Of a DNA stretch of 58,278 nt, positions 7,554 to 15,229 are shown one piece after another. This stretch comes from an uncultured Prevotellaceae bacterium. GTDB lineage: Bacteria > Bacteroidota > Bacteroidia > Bacteroidales > Bacteroidaceae. The stretch's first letter is position 1; the number at the start of each line of letters is the position of its first letter. Location: positions 1-58,278 of the forward strand of contig CACWMK010000030.1 in assembly GCA_902761905.1 (NCBI GenBank), written 5' to 3'. The notes beneath the pieces are model-generated. The model made no database searches. It was not told the origin of the DNA and saw nothing but the letters and a program-made list of their open reading frames with translations. The translations under genes were made by a program, and so were the position numbers.

Positions 7554-8123
7554 TTAATCGTAAGTCACGCCATCGTCGTCATTTCCGCCGCCTCCAGTGT
7601 TGCCAGAGTTACCTGAGCCGCTGTTACCAGAGTTGCCACTGTTCGCGCTCTGCGAAGAACCGCTGTTCGATGTGCCGCCTGATGCGCCAGTGTCGTCACC
7701 CTTCAGCAGAGACTCCACGTTGATGAACTCAGCCTGCTTAAGGAACTCGCGACTAGAGATGTTCATCTCCTGCTCCTGCTCTGGCATGAATCGGATGTGC
7801 AGTGCCTTCAGGTGGGTGTTCACGCTGAACTTGTCCTTCTGGTCAGCGCCGCCCTTCTGGTTCTCGATGGTGCAGTAGAAGGTACCCAGACCGTCGATCT
7901 TCACCTTCTTCGAATCGAGCAGCATCTCAATCAGACACGCACGGAACTTCTCCAGTACTCCAAACACCACGTCCTGGGTGTAAACAGAGCCGTGCTCACT
8001 GATGTGCTTTGCCAGTCGGCGCGTGTTCAGAGTTTCAAGACTCTTCACGTAACCAAACCACTTGCCGAACGCCTTCGACTTGTCTGCCTTGTTTTGCTTT
8101 ACTTCATACAGAATTTTTGCCAT
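7554..8123 (-). CDS. HU-like (HU-HIG type) DNA-binding protein
   Basis: A 189-aa protein. Residues 1-125 form the divergent HU/IHF-like fold of Bacteroidetes: long helices from TRRLAKHISEHGSVYTQDVVFGVLEKF, then the strand KVKIDGLGTFYCTI. Residues about 150-185 are a low-complexity Gly/Ser/Asn tail of GNSGNSG type, ending in acidic DDDGVTYD. It probably binds DNA as a dimer. The promoter is TACCTTTGCA on the minus strand at 8156-8165. It probably co-transcribes with the smalltalk gene. A known family with unclear function. Confidence 0.85.
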   Translation of the reverse strand: MAKILYEVKQNKADKSKAFGKWFGYVKSLETLNTRRLAKHISEHGSVYTQDVVFGVLEKFRACLIEMLLDSKKVKIDGLGTFYCTIENQKGGADQKDKFSVNTHLKALHIRFMPEQEQEMNISSREFLKQAEFINVESLLKGDDTGASGGTSNSGSSQSANSGNSGNSGSGNSGNTGGGGNDDDGVTYD

Positions 8124-8155
8124 AAATTATAATCACATGTCATTCGTATTGACAT

Positions 8156-8165
8156 TGCAAAGGTA
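8156..8165 (-). promoter_or_regulatory. Promoter -7 box of the HU-smalltalk unit
   Basis: The minus strand reads TACCTTTGCA, a perfect TAnnTTTG box, about 35 bp before the ATG at 8123. Confidence 0.65.
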
Positions 8166-8219
8166 CTAATAATAGTGATGCAAACCAAGTGTTTTTCCAC
8201 TTATTTTTGATAAAAATAA

Positions 8220-8280
8220 CGTGTGTTACGGCAACGATCGAGTTATCCGTAACACACGATGCAGATTGCCGTAACACACA
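8220..8280. promoter_or_regulatory. Triple CCGTAACACAC motif, probable operator or stem-loop
   Basis: CGTGTGTTACGG (8220-8231) and CCGTAACACACG (8247-8258) form a perfect 12-bp inverted repeat with a 15-bp spacer. A third half-site CCGTAACACACA lies at 8269-8280. The group is 55-115 bp upstream of the HU promoter, so it could be a repressor-binding cluster for it or a structured RNA. The regulator is unknown. Confidence 0.5.
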
Positions 8281-8285
8281 AGATA

Positions 8286-8463
8286 GTGCACCAGTGCACC
8301 AGTGCGTCATTTGGTATTCTGCATGGTGCTCTGCATCGCTAATAGCTATTATATAATTTATATATATTATAATATATATAAATTTAAATATATACTTACT
8401 GCCGCACAGTCCTGCCGCAATCGATAGCGAACCGCCGAATGACGCACTGACGCACTGGTGCAC
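8286..8463. repeat. AT-rich element bounded by 25-bp inverted repeats
   Basis: The 25-bp repeat GTGCACCAG... at 8286-8310 and its inverted copy at 8439-8463 (23 of 25) flank about 130 bp, which includes a very AT-rich TATATA stretch at roughly 8340-8395. No ORF. The structure resembles a non-autonomous mobile element. The remaining bases up to 8535 hold only degenerate CAATTATCAATT-type repeats. Confidence 0.55.
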
Positions 8464-8535
8464 AGCGAGCGAATAAAAATCTCTGCAGAACGCAAAATAA
8501 TTATCAATTACCAATTGTCAATTCTCAATTATTTA

Positions 8536-8623
8536 GTACCTTTGAGCTACGCTCCAAGATAGGCTGCATCTCAGAAAAACTCAAATATATTTGGTTTTTC
8601 ATTCGATTTGCACTACCTTTGCA
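8536..8623 (+). promoter_or_regulatory. Duplicated 88-bp promoter block, copy 2 (WYL gene)
   Basis: Second copy of the block at 6208-6295, with three mismatches. It has two TAnnTTTG boxes: TACCTTTG near 8537 and TACCTTTG near 8615. It lies 23 bp before the ATG of the WYL regulator. Confidence 0.65.
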
Positions 8624-8645
8624 GTCGATTAAAAAACAAAATAGA

Positions 8646-9533
8646 ATGAAACCATCTAGATTTTACCAGCATTGCGTCTGGATAGTAAATACCCTGCGCC
8701 AGCACAAAAAGCTGACGCTAGCCCAGCTTGACGAGCTGTGGCAGAACGACCTGGCAAGCGACGGCAACAAGCTTGATCGCAACACGTTTCGCCGCCATCT
8801 CGATGCCATACTCAACATGTTTGGCGCCATCATCGAGTGCGAAGAAAAGACCCACAAGTACTATATTGCCAACCCAGAGGTGTGGAGAGACGGCACAATA
8901 GAAGGTTGGATGCTGTCTACACTCACAGTGAGCACTGTGCTGACCGACAGCCTGAGCCTGCGCGACTATATATTATTAGAAAATGTACCAGCCGGTCAGG
9001 AGTTTCTGCAGACCATCATACTGGCCATCAAGACCCGTCATCGTATCAAGATACGCTATCAGAAGTTCGGCTTCGAGGCTAACGAGAAACTGATTGCGCC
9101 CTACGCTCTTAAGCTGTTTCACCAGCGCTGGTATCTGCTGTCGCACACAGGCAACCACTTTGCCACCTACTCGCTCGACCGCATGCTGAAGGTGCAGATA
9201 ACCGACGATCCGTTTGAGCTGCCTGAAGGATTTAAGCCAGAGTCGTACTTCACAGAGTATTTTGGCGTACTGACCGACGAGACGCCCATGGCCCACGTGG
9301 TGGTGCATGCCTACGGCAAGACGCCCAACTATCTGCGCACGCTGCCGCTACACCACTCGCAGCGCGAACTCGAATCTAATGATGAATACACAGAGTTCTC
9401 GTTCGATATCCGTCCCACCTACGATTTCCTTAGTCAGCTGCTATCCCATGGCGATGGCATCGAGGTAGTTTCGCCCGATGATGTGCGAGAAAAGATGAAG
9501 CAAAAAATAATCGAAAATCTTAAAAGATATTAA
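8646..9533 (+). CDS. WYL-domain transcriptional regulator
   Basis: A 295-aa predicted regulator. The N-terminal ~75 residues form a winged helix (LTLAQLDELWQ ... LDRNTFRRHLDAILNMFG). The WYL domain follows, with AIKTRHRIKIRYQKFG, the strand IAPYALKLFHQRWYLLSHTG and SLDRMLKVQITDDPFELPEGF. A C-terminal WCX-like extension completes it. WYL domains sense ligands such as nucleic acids or nucleotides and often control defence or DNA-damage genes. The ATG at 8646 was preferred to 8619, which lies within the promoter block. It abuts the accessory array starting at 9541. Confidence 0.85.
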   Translation: MKPSRFYQHCVWIVNTLRQHKKLTLAQLDELWQNDLASDGNKLDRNTFRRHLDAILNMFGAIIECEEKTHKYYIANPEVWRDGTIEGWMLSTLTVSTVLTDSLSLRDYILLENVPAGQEFLQTIILAIKTRHRIKIRYQKFGFEANEKLIAPYALKLFHQRWYLLSHTGNHFATYSLDRMLKVQITDDPFELPEGFKPESYFTEYFGVLTDETPMAHVVVHAYGKTPNYLRTLPLHHSQRELESNDEYTEFSFDIRPTYDFLSQLLSHGDGIEVVSPDDVREKMKQKIIENLKRY

Positions 9534-9540
9534 AATTCCA

Positions 9541-9575
9541 GGGGGTGCATCGAGTTTTGATGCACCCCCCTTTTT
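9541..9575 (+). terminator. Module hairpin, copy A
   Basis: GGGGGTGCATC and GATGCACCCCC form a perfect 11-bp stem around a GAGTTTT loop, followed by a short T-run and then TATATTTG, a promoter box. It would end the WYL transcript and opens the first module. The same hairpin is repeated at about 15147 and 17650. Confidence 0.75.
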
Positions 9576-9623
9576 ATATTTGCCGCCAATAACTCAATGT
9601 CGAACTCTTAAAATTATAAAGTT

Positions 9624-9713
9624 ATGGTAGCAATATTTTTTCTTATCGTGATGACAATTGCCTTGGGCAGCCTGTTTAATGACTATATGGAGGGCTCGAG
9701 CTATGGCAAGTAA
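9624..9713 (+). CDS. 29-aa hydrophobic peptide, module copy A
   Basis: MVAIFFLIVMTIALGS, then a polar tail ending SSYGK. One predicted membrane helix fills most of the chain. The coding sequence is identical at 15230-15319 in the second module. It follows the TATATTTG box of the module and overlaps the next ORF. The size and layout resemble small membrane toxins or leader peptides, but I do not recognise it. Identity between the copies does not by itself prove translation. Confidence 0.5.
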   Translation: MVAIFFLIVMTIALGSLFNDYMEGSSYGK

Positions 9714-9996
9714 TGAGAGCGATGCCGACCTGTGCAACAGCATCGATCGCGACATCCGTCCAGGCGTATCGTTCAATCTCTTCTCAGGTTGGCGTCTGCA
9801 CTACGGCTGGGTGTTCATCAACATCCTTAAGTACTTCTACGAGCATGGCGAGTTCAAACACTTCGACCGCGGCTACATCGACGCCCAGGCCGAGTACCTC
9901 ATCGCCCTGATCATGCGCACCCACGGCGCAGACAGCACCCAAGTCACCGCCGTCATCGATCACCAATCCAAATTCCAATTCGCCCAAATATTCTAA
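9703..9996 (+). CDS. Unknown 97-aa protein, module copy A
   Basis: Starts MASNESDADLC inside the end of the 29-aa ORF, then enters a region shared with the second module (SFNLFSGWRLHYGWVFINI ... HFDRGYID ... YLIALIMRTHGAD). The two copies differ almost only at synonymous third positions (for example TCA/TCT, CGT/CGC, GTG/GTA, CTT/CTA) with one Ala/Ser change early on, so this frame is under coding selection. No known domain is recognised. The aromatic-rich core with conserved Trp, His and Tyr suggests a compact folded protein. Confidence 0.6.
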   Translation: MASNESDADLCNSIDRDIRPGVSFNLFSGWRLHYGWVFINILKYFYEHGEFKHFDRGYIDAQAEYLIALIMRTHGADSTQVTAVIDHQSKFQFAQIF

Positions 9997-10008
9997 TTAG
10001 GAAACGTT

Positions 10009-10152
10009 ATGAACACCATCATCGACAAATCCCTCACCGCCCTCTTCCGCCTGGCCCATCGCATCACCACCAAGCACCCACCTCTAAGCGATGGGCGCAC
10101 TGACGACGCCAAACCCAAAGTTATCAGGTTCTCTCCTAATGATATATTATAA
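10009..10152 (+). CDS. Unknown 47-aa protein, module copy A
   Basis: Starts MNTIIDKSLTALFRLAHR and ends KPKVIRFSPNDIL. The last 13 codons recur at 16339-16380 with four synonymous differences and no amino-acid change in KPKVIRFSPNDIL, which supports translation. It starts 12 bp after the 97-aa gene. Function unknown; basic N-terminal half. Confidence 0.55.
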   Translation: MNTIIDKSLTALFRLAHRITTKHPPLSDGRTDDAKPKVIRFSPNDIL

Positions 10153-10164
10153 AAGAATCAAAGA

Positions 10165-10569
10165 TTATTTTTCATCCACCCAATCTACGCATTGGATGCC
10201 TGGCATCTGACTGAAGTGTTTGATGTTGTGGGTTACAACCGTCAAATCAAAATGTCGAGCAGTGACAGCGATAAGAATATCAAAGTCACCCACAACTACC
10301 CCCTTACTTGTAAGGGATTGACGAATCTCTGCATAATCTCTAGTCCAGTCGCCAAGAGGTAATACAGTAAAAGTCGCTTTTATTTCTTCTGGTTCTTGCA
10401 AATGCTTTTCAACAGCTTTACTGTGAAGAGCACCATAGGTAAGTTCTGCAATACTTACTTCTGATGCATAGATTTGGTCGACAGGGGTTTCTGCAATATG
10501 TTTTTCAATTCCACTGCGACGGCGAAAATACTCAATCCATGTATCTGTATCGAGAATAAATCCTTTCAT
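10165..10569 (-). CDS. VapC-type PIN-domain toxin
   Basis: A 134-aa PIN-domain ribonuclease. The first acidic residue is in FILDTDTWIEYF, a second acidic region is in SEVSIAELTYGAL, and the third cluster is in VVVGDFDILIAVTARHFDLTVVTHN, giving the metal-binding acid set of VapC toxins. It lies 6 bp downstream of its probable antitoxin on the same strand. Type II toxin-antitoxin role inferred from family and context; it would cleave tRNA or rRNA. Confidence 0.85.
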   Translation of the reverse strand: MKGFILDTDTWIEYFRRRSGIEKHIAETPVDQIYASEVSIAELTYGALHSKAVEKHLQEPEEIKATFTVLPLGDWTRDYAEIRQSLTSKGVVVGDFDILIAVTARHFDLTVVTHNIKHFSQMPGIQCVDWVDEK

Positions 10570-10575
10570 AAATTT

Positions 10576-10836
10576 TTAATCATCAAGGTTTGTTACGCGG
10601 TTAGCAGGCCGATCATCATTGCGATGTTTCATCATCTGATAATACTCCTCGCCCTCTTCTGTATCAGCCCAACTACCTGCCAAACGAAGGAAACGTGCCT
10701 TGCGCTCCTCTGCTGTAAGTTCAGTAGAAGATTCTTTAGGCATAATCAGCTTCTTGGCCAGCCACTCACGATCACTCTGCGAGAGCGAAAGCCCCTGCAG
10801 ATAGTTCCACAAATTGTTTAATGCAAATGTTGTCAT
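10576..10836 (-). CDS. Antitoxin partner of the PIN toxin
   Basis: An 86-aa protein from ATG 10836, chosen because it lies just after the minus-strand promoter box at 10861-10868; the in-frame ATG at 10875 lies upstream of that box. N-terminal helices (NNLWNYLQGLSLSQSDREWLAKKL) are followed by an acidic, flexible C-terminus (ADTEEGEEYYQMMKHR) of the kind that wraps a toxin. No clear DNA-binding fold is recognised. This Bacteroidetes antitoxin type commonly precedes PIN toxins. Confidence 0.7.
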   Translation of the reverse strand: MTTFALNNLWNYLQGLSLSQSDREWLAKKLIMPKESSTELTAEERKARFLRLAGSWADTEEGEEYYQMMKHRNDDRPANRVTNLDD

Positions 10837-10860
10837 AAGCCAATTATTATTAATCCGCTG

Positions 10861-10868
10861 CAAAGATA
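10861..10868 (-). promoter_or_regulatory. Promoter -7 box of the VapBC pair
   Basis: The minus strand reads TATCTTTG followed by CAG, a perfect TAnnTTTG box, 25 bp before the antitoxin ATG. Confidence 0.6.
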
Positions 10869-10954
10869 AGAACAAAGTTTCGTTTTTCCAAGGAAATCCT
10901 GTAGTTTTTTATAAGTTTTTGACTAAAAGATTTGTTATTATGGAAAAACTATTG

Positions 10955-10962
10955 TAGATTTG
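10955..10962 (+). promoter_or_regulatory. Promoter -7 box of the deiminase-like gene
   Basis: TAGATTTG matches TAnnTTTG. It lies 51 bp before the ATG at 11014. The surrounding 10876-11013 interval is AT-rich and holds no other gene. Confidence 0.55.
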
Positions 10963-11013
10963 CATCGTGTTCAAGTAACATCTGTATATGTATAACTAAA
11001 AACTTTTAAGAAT

Positions 11014-12303
11014 ATGAGTATCGAATCTATACTTGGTATTATTGCTAGCTTATTAACTATCGCTGCATTCGTTGGTTTTCAATTTGATTTAGCAAAATAT
11101 ATCAAGAAGCCGCCAATGAAAGAAGTGTTTGATGACATAATGAATATAAAAAAGACTGATAAGGAACGAAGAAAACTCCTCAAGTTTCTTAATAGATATT
11201 CAGACATAAACAAAAGAATAACGGACGATTATATACAACACTTCACTTTGGGCAAGCGAGGTAGAGAGGCTGTATTCCTCGACATTTGCAATTCCAATAA
11301 TATTGAGCCAACAGATGATTTGTGCAAGCAAATGATTGGCTATACCCTTTCATTGCAGAAGAGCAAAGAATCTGTATCAAAACAGAACAACACTGCAGCT
11401 CCTACAGCCAATCCAGTTGAACCAATAAAAAAAGTAGCCCCAACGCAGGAGGCGGTTCAATTCTCAGGTGAACAAGTCGTATACATGTCAGAATTACTAC
11501 AAGAAAAGTATCCTGATACTTGTGGAAGACTTATACAGATACTCAAGAGTCACAATATTAAATATGACTTCCTAAAAGGGACAAATGACATCTGGTGTCG
11601 CGACTATATGCCTATTCAAACAGAAAAAGGCAAGCTTATTCAATTCAAATACGACCCAAGTTATCTGAGAGGAAATAAAGAATGGGAAGAATCACGCTCA
11701 GATGTAAGAAAGGTATGTGAGGCTAATGGCCTAAAACCAGAGTTCTCAGACCTCAATATCGATGGAGGAAATGTATTAATATGCGACGGCAGAGCAATTC
11801 TTACAGATAGAATATTCTCAGAAAATCCAGATATAGATGAAGATACCATTAAGAAGGAATTGGCGCGCTTGCTGGAATGCGAGGTAATTATCATACCTGC
11901 TTACAAGTCAAAAGAAGACGATTTAACAGGTCATGCTGACGGCATGGTTAGATTTGTAGACAGGAACACTATTATTGGCAACAAATTGGATAATGAATAC
12001 CAATATATTAAGAATGGAATGCAGAAGGCTATTGAACAATTTGGCCTTAAATACATTAGCATGCCTTTCTTTATTGATAAAAAAGATCCACAGCATCCAT
12101 ACAGTGCCATTGGCGTATATGTAAATTATCTAGAAGTCAACAACTTGATAGTTATGCCAATATTTGGAAGAGAAGAAGACAATCAAGCTATTGAAGTAAT
12201 GAAACAAACATTCCCTGACAGGATCATTGAGACAATAGACTATAACGACGTTGCGCTTGAGGGTGGATTACTGAATTGTACAACTTGGGTTAGAAAAATA
12301 TAA
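11014..12303 (+). CDS. Membrane-anchored agmatine/peptidyl-arginine deiminase-family protein
   Basis: A 429-aa protein with an N-terminal membrane helix (about residues 5-25), a charged unknown domain (about 30-115: ...KLLKFLNRYSDINKR...), a Pro/Ala/Lys linker, and a C-terminal guanidino-modifying domain from about 150. The catalytic set looks complete: DIWCRDYMP, DGGNVL, GHADGMVRF (His and Asp) and the nucleophile Cys in EGGLLNCTTW. The family hydrolyses guanidino groups of agmatine or arginine and releases ammonia. The membrane anchor and extra domain are unlike housekeeping agmatine deiminase, so the substrate is open. AT-rich compared with flanks. It is followed 9 bp later by the LysM gene. 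Confidence 0.75.
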   Translation: MSIESILGIIASLLTIAAFVGFQFDLAKYIKKPPMKEVFDDIMNIKKTDKERRKLLKFLNRYSDINKRITDDYIQHFTLGKRGREAVFLDICNSNNIEPTDDLCKQMIGYTLSLQKSKESVSKQNNTAAPTANPVEPIKKVAPTQEAVQFSGEQVVYMSELLQEKYPDTCGRLIQILKSHNIKYDFLKGTNDIWCRDYMPIQTEKGKLIQFKYDPSYLRGNKEWEESRSDVRKVCEANGLKPEFSDLNIDGGNVLICDGRAILTDRIFSENPDIDEDTIKKELARLLECEVIIIPAYKSKEDDLTGHADGMVRFVDRNTIIGNKLDNEYQYIKNGMQKAIEQFGLKYISMPFFIDKKDPQHPYSAIGVYVNYLEVNNLIVMPIFGREEDNQAIEVMKQTFPDRIIETIDYNDVALEGGLLNCTTWVRKI

Positions 12304-12312
12304 GAATCCATT

Positions 12313-12742
12313 ATGATAAGAATACTATTTTTGGCATTGATACTAATTTCCTCTACACCAGCTTATTGCCAAGATTTGCTGGCGAAACAGGCACCTGTGG
12401 CTAGTAAAAGCCAAACTTTAACGCTATATATTGATTCAAAAGGTGTTGTTAGCATTCAGAAATACCAGGGTTCTGATTACATCCCCAAAACGGCTCCTGT
12501 AGACAAAGGAATGAGGCAAGTTGATTCTATAGTTCTCAATAAAAAAGCAGATCAGGATGAAGCTTCATTTCCTTCACCAGATCACTCATCTAACAATGCA
12601 CATTTTCACAAAAGTAAAGAATGGAGAAACCCTACAAGATATTGCACGCAAATGTAATACCACAGTAGAACAACTATGTAAACTCAATCATATAAGCAAG
12701 AATGCAAAACTAAAGCCTGGGCAGATTCTAAAATATAATTAG
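12313..12742 (+). pseudogene. Secreted LysM protein with a frameshift
   Basis: The 5' frame encodes a signal peptide (MIRILFLALILISSTPAYCQ) and a linker. The LysM domain (NGETLQDIARKCNTTVEQL ... LKPGQILKYN) is in the +1 frame. Dropping one A from the AAAA run at 12610-12613 joins them as ...FHKVKNGETLQDIA, the standard LysM opening. So either a real frameshift, slippage or a base-calling error splits a protein of about 142 aa. LysM binds peptidoglycan. The 3' end overlaps the convergent MORN gene by 3-4 bp. Confidence 0.7.
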
Positions 12743-14670
12743 TTACTTACATATTGCCCATCTTTGAATGTTCCTTCATATACCTTACCAGTACTATCAG
12801 TGAGTGTGCCATTACCATTAGGCATATCATTTTGCCATTCACCTTTATATACGGCTCCATTATGCCAAACGAAGGTGCCTTGGCCTTGTCTATAGTCTCT
12901 ATAGAACTGGCCTGAATACTTGTCACCATTGGCATATTTTAAAATGCCTTGTCCTTTGCGATAACCCTTTTCAAAGTCTCCTTCGTATACATCGCCATTT
13001 ATAAACTTATATATACCACGTCCATCCATTTCGTCCCCCTTCCATTGACCAATGTATACGTCACCATTGGCATATTTATATGTCCCCTTGCCTGAGCGCA
13101 TATTCTCTTTCCACTCACCATCATACACAGCCCCATCAGCCCAATCATATTGTCCCTTACCATCTCTCTTATCGTTTAGCCAATATCCTTTATAATATGC
13201 ACCACTTTTAAAAGTGTAAATACCATAACCAGACCGTTTATCCTGCTTCCAGTCTCCATCGTACTTATCTCCATTAAAATAGTACATCACGCCATGCCCT
13301 TGCTGGTAATCACGATACCATAGACCTTCGTAGCGATTGTTGTTAGAGAAATAATATACGCCCTTTCCATGTTGCTGATCTTGGAGCCATTCGCCCTCAT
13401 ATCTTTCGCCATCATAAAATGAATAAATACCATAGCCATGACGTAAACCCTTCACGTATTCACCCTCATATTTATTGCCATTTTTATATAGGGCCATACC
13501 TACTCCGTTTGGAACTCCGCCTGCGATATCACCATAGTATTCACCTCCATCTTTAGTAGTTTTCTTACTCTTTTTAAGATTTATCCCTTTCAATTTTGAC
13601 ATTAACTCATTCTTCTTAAAATCATTTCCAGGTTCCTCCATTTTAATAGTCAATTCAAAAGGAACGCCTTCTATAATAGTAGTATCCTTGTAGCATGTCT
13701 CATATCCAGTTTTTGATATATGGATTCGATGTTTACCAATCAATATCTCAGATAAATAAGGTGTTTGTCCAATCTTCATGCCATCCATATAAATATCTGC
13801 CATCGCAGGGTCGCTATTAATATTGGCTTCTACCATAATTGGATGTGGAGTCTCTAATTGGTATACTTGTGGTTCTGTGCTAACAGCAATTGACTTCCTT
13901 AACAAAGTACTTCGATAATTCTGTTTTTTAGCTTCGAACTCATATTCTCCTTCTCCTAAATTACCTGTCCATGTACCTTGTCCTTTCATCTCTCCGTTTA
14001 CCCAAATCTCTGCTTCAGCATCAACATTAATTGTAACTTTAGAGAAATTGGGGTTAAGATTAACGTCAACTATCGTTTTCTCATTTGGGTTACTAACAGT
14101 GACTTTTCCTGTTGTAGAAATATAATCTGGAGCTTGCACCTTATAACTATAAGTTCCAAACTTTACTAATTTTGTAGCGACACCATCTGAGGTATGAAGC
14201 AGCTGACCTTCAAATTCTACTATTGCATTTTTGGGTGACAGATTAAATACAACATATTGGGAGGTACGTGCCTCTTTAACAACAGTAGTCACTTTTCCTG
14301 TGGTCAAAACCATTTCATATGTTCGTGCTCCCTCTATACTCAAAGGAAAATAATAATTTCGAAGGATTCCAAGTTGTGGATGTTTGATGGTTATCTTCTG
14401 GGCTCCACGTGGTATGTATACCCAGATTTCGCCAGGTGTCTGCTTAGTTTTTACTATACCAAGCATTCCGCAATCGAAAGAAAAACCTGACTCTGTAGTC
14501 ACAACCTTTATCAAAGCGGCTGTTTCTCCGTTTTGGTCCATCTCTGAAGTTCCTGCTGTATTTGCAGTCAGATCAGTATTCAGCAATTTAAAGCTTCTGA
14601 CAGATATTTCCTGAGAAAAGCAATAACCTGCTGTACATATGAATAACAATATTAATAATATCCTATTCAT
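12739..14670 (-). CDS. Secreted PEGA- and MORN-repeat protein
   Basis: A 643-aa exported protein. The signal peptide ends about residue 20 (GYCFSQ). Residues about 130-350 hold beta-sandwich PEGA-like domains (INVDAEAEIWVNGEMKGQGT; ADIYMDGMKIGQTPYLSEIL, with the PxxI turn). From about 375 to the end there are about twelve MORN repeats (YEGEW, YDGDW, YKGYW, YEGDF types with GxG turns). PEGA domains occur on bacterial surfaces; MORN repeats bind lipid or protein. It overlaps the upstream 121-aa gene by 8 bp, so the two are an operon. AT-rich. Confidence 0.8.
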   Translation of the reverse strand: MNRILLILLFICTAGYCFSQEISVRSFKLLNTDLTANTAGTSEMDQNGETAALIKVVTTESGFSFDCGMLGIVKTKQTPGEIWVYIPRGAQKITIKHPQLGILRNYYFPLSIEGARTYEMVLTTGKVTTVVKEARTSQYVVFNLSPKNAIVEFEGQLLHTSDGVATKLVKFGTYSYKVQAPDYISTTGKVTVSNPNEKTIVDVNLNPNFSKVTINVDAEAEIWVNGEMKGQGTWTGNLGEGEYEFEAKKQNYRSTLLRKSIAVSTEPQVYQLETPHPIMVEANINSDPAMADIYMDGMKIGQTPYLSEILIGKHRIHISKTGYETCYKDTTIIEGVPFELTIKMEEPGNDFKKNELMSKLKGINLKKSKKTTKDGGEYYGDIAGGVPNGVGMALYKNGNKYEGEYVKGLRHGYGIYSFYDGERYEGEWLQDQQHGKGVYYFSNNNRYEGLWYRDYQQGHGVMYYFNGDKYDGDWKQDKRSGYGIYTFKSGAYYKGYWLNDKRDGKGQYDWADGAVYDGEWKENMRSGKGTYKYANGDVYIGQWKGDEMDGRGIYKFINGDVYEGDFEKGYRKGQGILKYANGDKYSGQFYRDYRQGQGTFVWHNGAVYKGEWQNDMPNGNGTLTDSTGKVYEGTFKDGQYVSN

Positions 14671-15028
14671 TAATTTTCTTTAGATTTGTTCTTCTAACAA
14701 GTTTCCTTAGTCCAAATCCCTGTGGCTTGCATGCAACATCTCCATCAGGAAAAATCTGGGCAACAGTTAATTCCTCACCTGTTTCTATATTTACAACAAG
14801 ATCCCCTTCTTCAATATCCTGTCCTTGTTCTGGCTCTAGGTTAGACGTGGTCTCATCATTTGAAGAGATTATCTTATTGGTCGTGTTCAATTTATCAGGT
14901 ATCGTAAGGAGAACATTCTTAATTACTCTGATATCATTTGTCATCCCCCATATTTTAGAAAGCAAGATGATACAAAGCAATACCCAAACAAATCCAATTA
15001 ATAAAATGAAAAACATAATTCCTCCCAT
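14663..15028 (-). CDS. Single-pass membrane protein of unknown function
   Basis: A 121-aa protein. One membrane helix lies at about 5-25 (FFILLIGFVWVLLCIILL), then a polar region with an acidic patch (EQGQDIEEGDLVV) and a small beta-rich C-terminal domain (LTVAQIFPDGDVACKPQGFG). The start may be Met1 or Met5. It is the first gene of the operon with the PEGA-MORN gene, and its promoter lies in the 40-bp repeat at 15056-15095. Family not recognised. Confidence 0.6.
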   Translation of the reverse strand: MGGIMFFILLIGFVWVLLCIILLSKIWGMTNDIRVIKNVLLTIPDKLNTTNKIISSNDETTSNLEPEQGQDIEEGDLVVNIETGEELTVAQIFPDGDVACKPQGFGLRKLVRRTNLKKINE

Positions 15029-15055
15029 AATATATATGTTTTAAGTTCTTATGGT

Positions 15056-15095
15056 GCAAAGATACAACATTTTCTGATATTACCATAGGAAATGG
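15056..15095 (-). promoter_or_regulatory. Shared 40-bp module border with promoter, copy 1
   Basis: Identical to 17557-17596 except for one base. On the minus strand it carries TATCTTTG, the -7 box for the 121-aa/MORN operon. In both places it lies 50-55 bp left of a module hairpin. Confidence 0.65.
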
Positions 15096-15145
15096 TGGAA
15101 AAATGCATAGAGAAAGACAGATTTCTTAAAATAGTTTAAAAGTCA

Positions 15146-15180
15146 GGGGGGTGCATCGAGTTTTGATGCACCCCCTGTTT
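15146..15180 (+). terminator. Module hairpin, copy B
   Basis: The same GGGGGTGCATC / GATGCACCCCC stem as at 9541, followed by TGTTTTATATTTG, which contains the promoter box of the second module. The preceding bases (TTTCTTAAAA...) also match the other two copies. Confidence 0.75.
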
Positions 15181-15229
15181 TATATTTGCCGCCGATAACT
15201 CAATGTCGAACTCTTAAAATTACAAAGTT

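Noticed and set aside
8140-8514. 124-aa minus ORF upstream of the HU gene
   Set aside because: Runs through the promoter, the operator-like repeats and the AT-rich element; no coding character.
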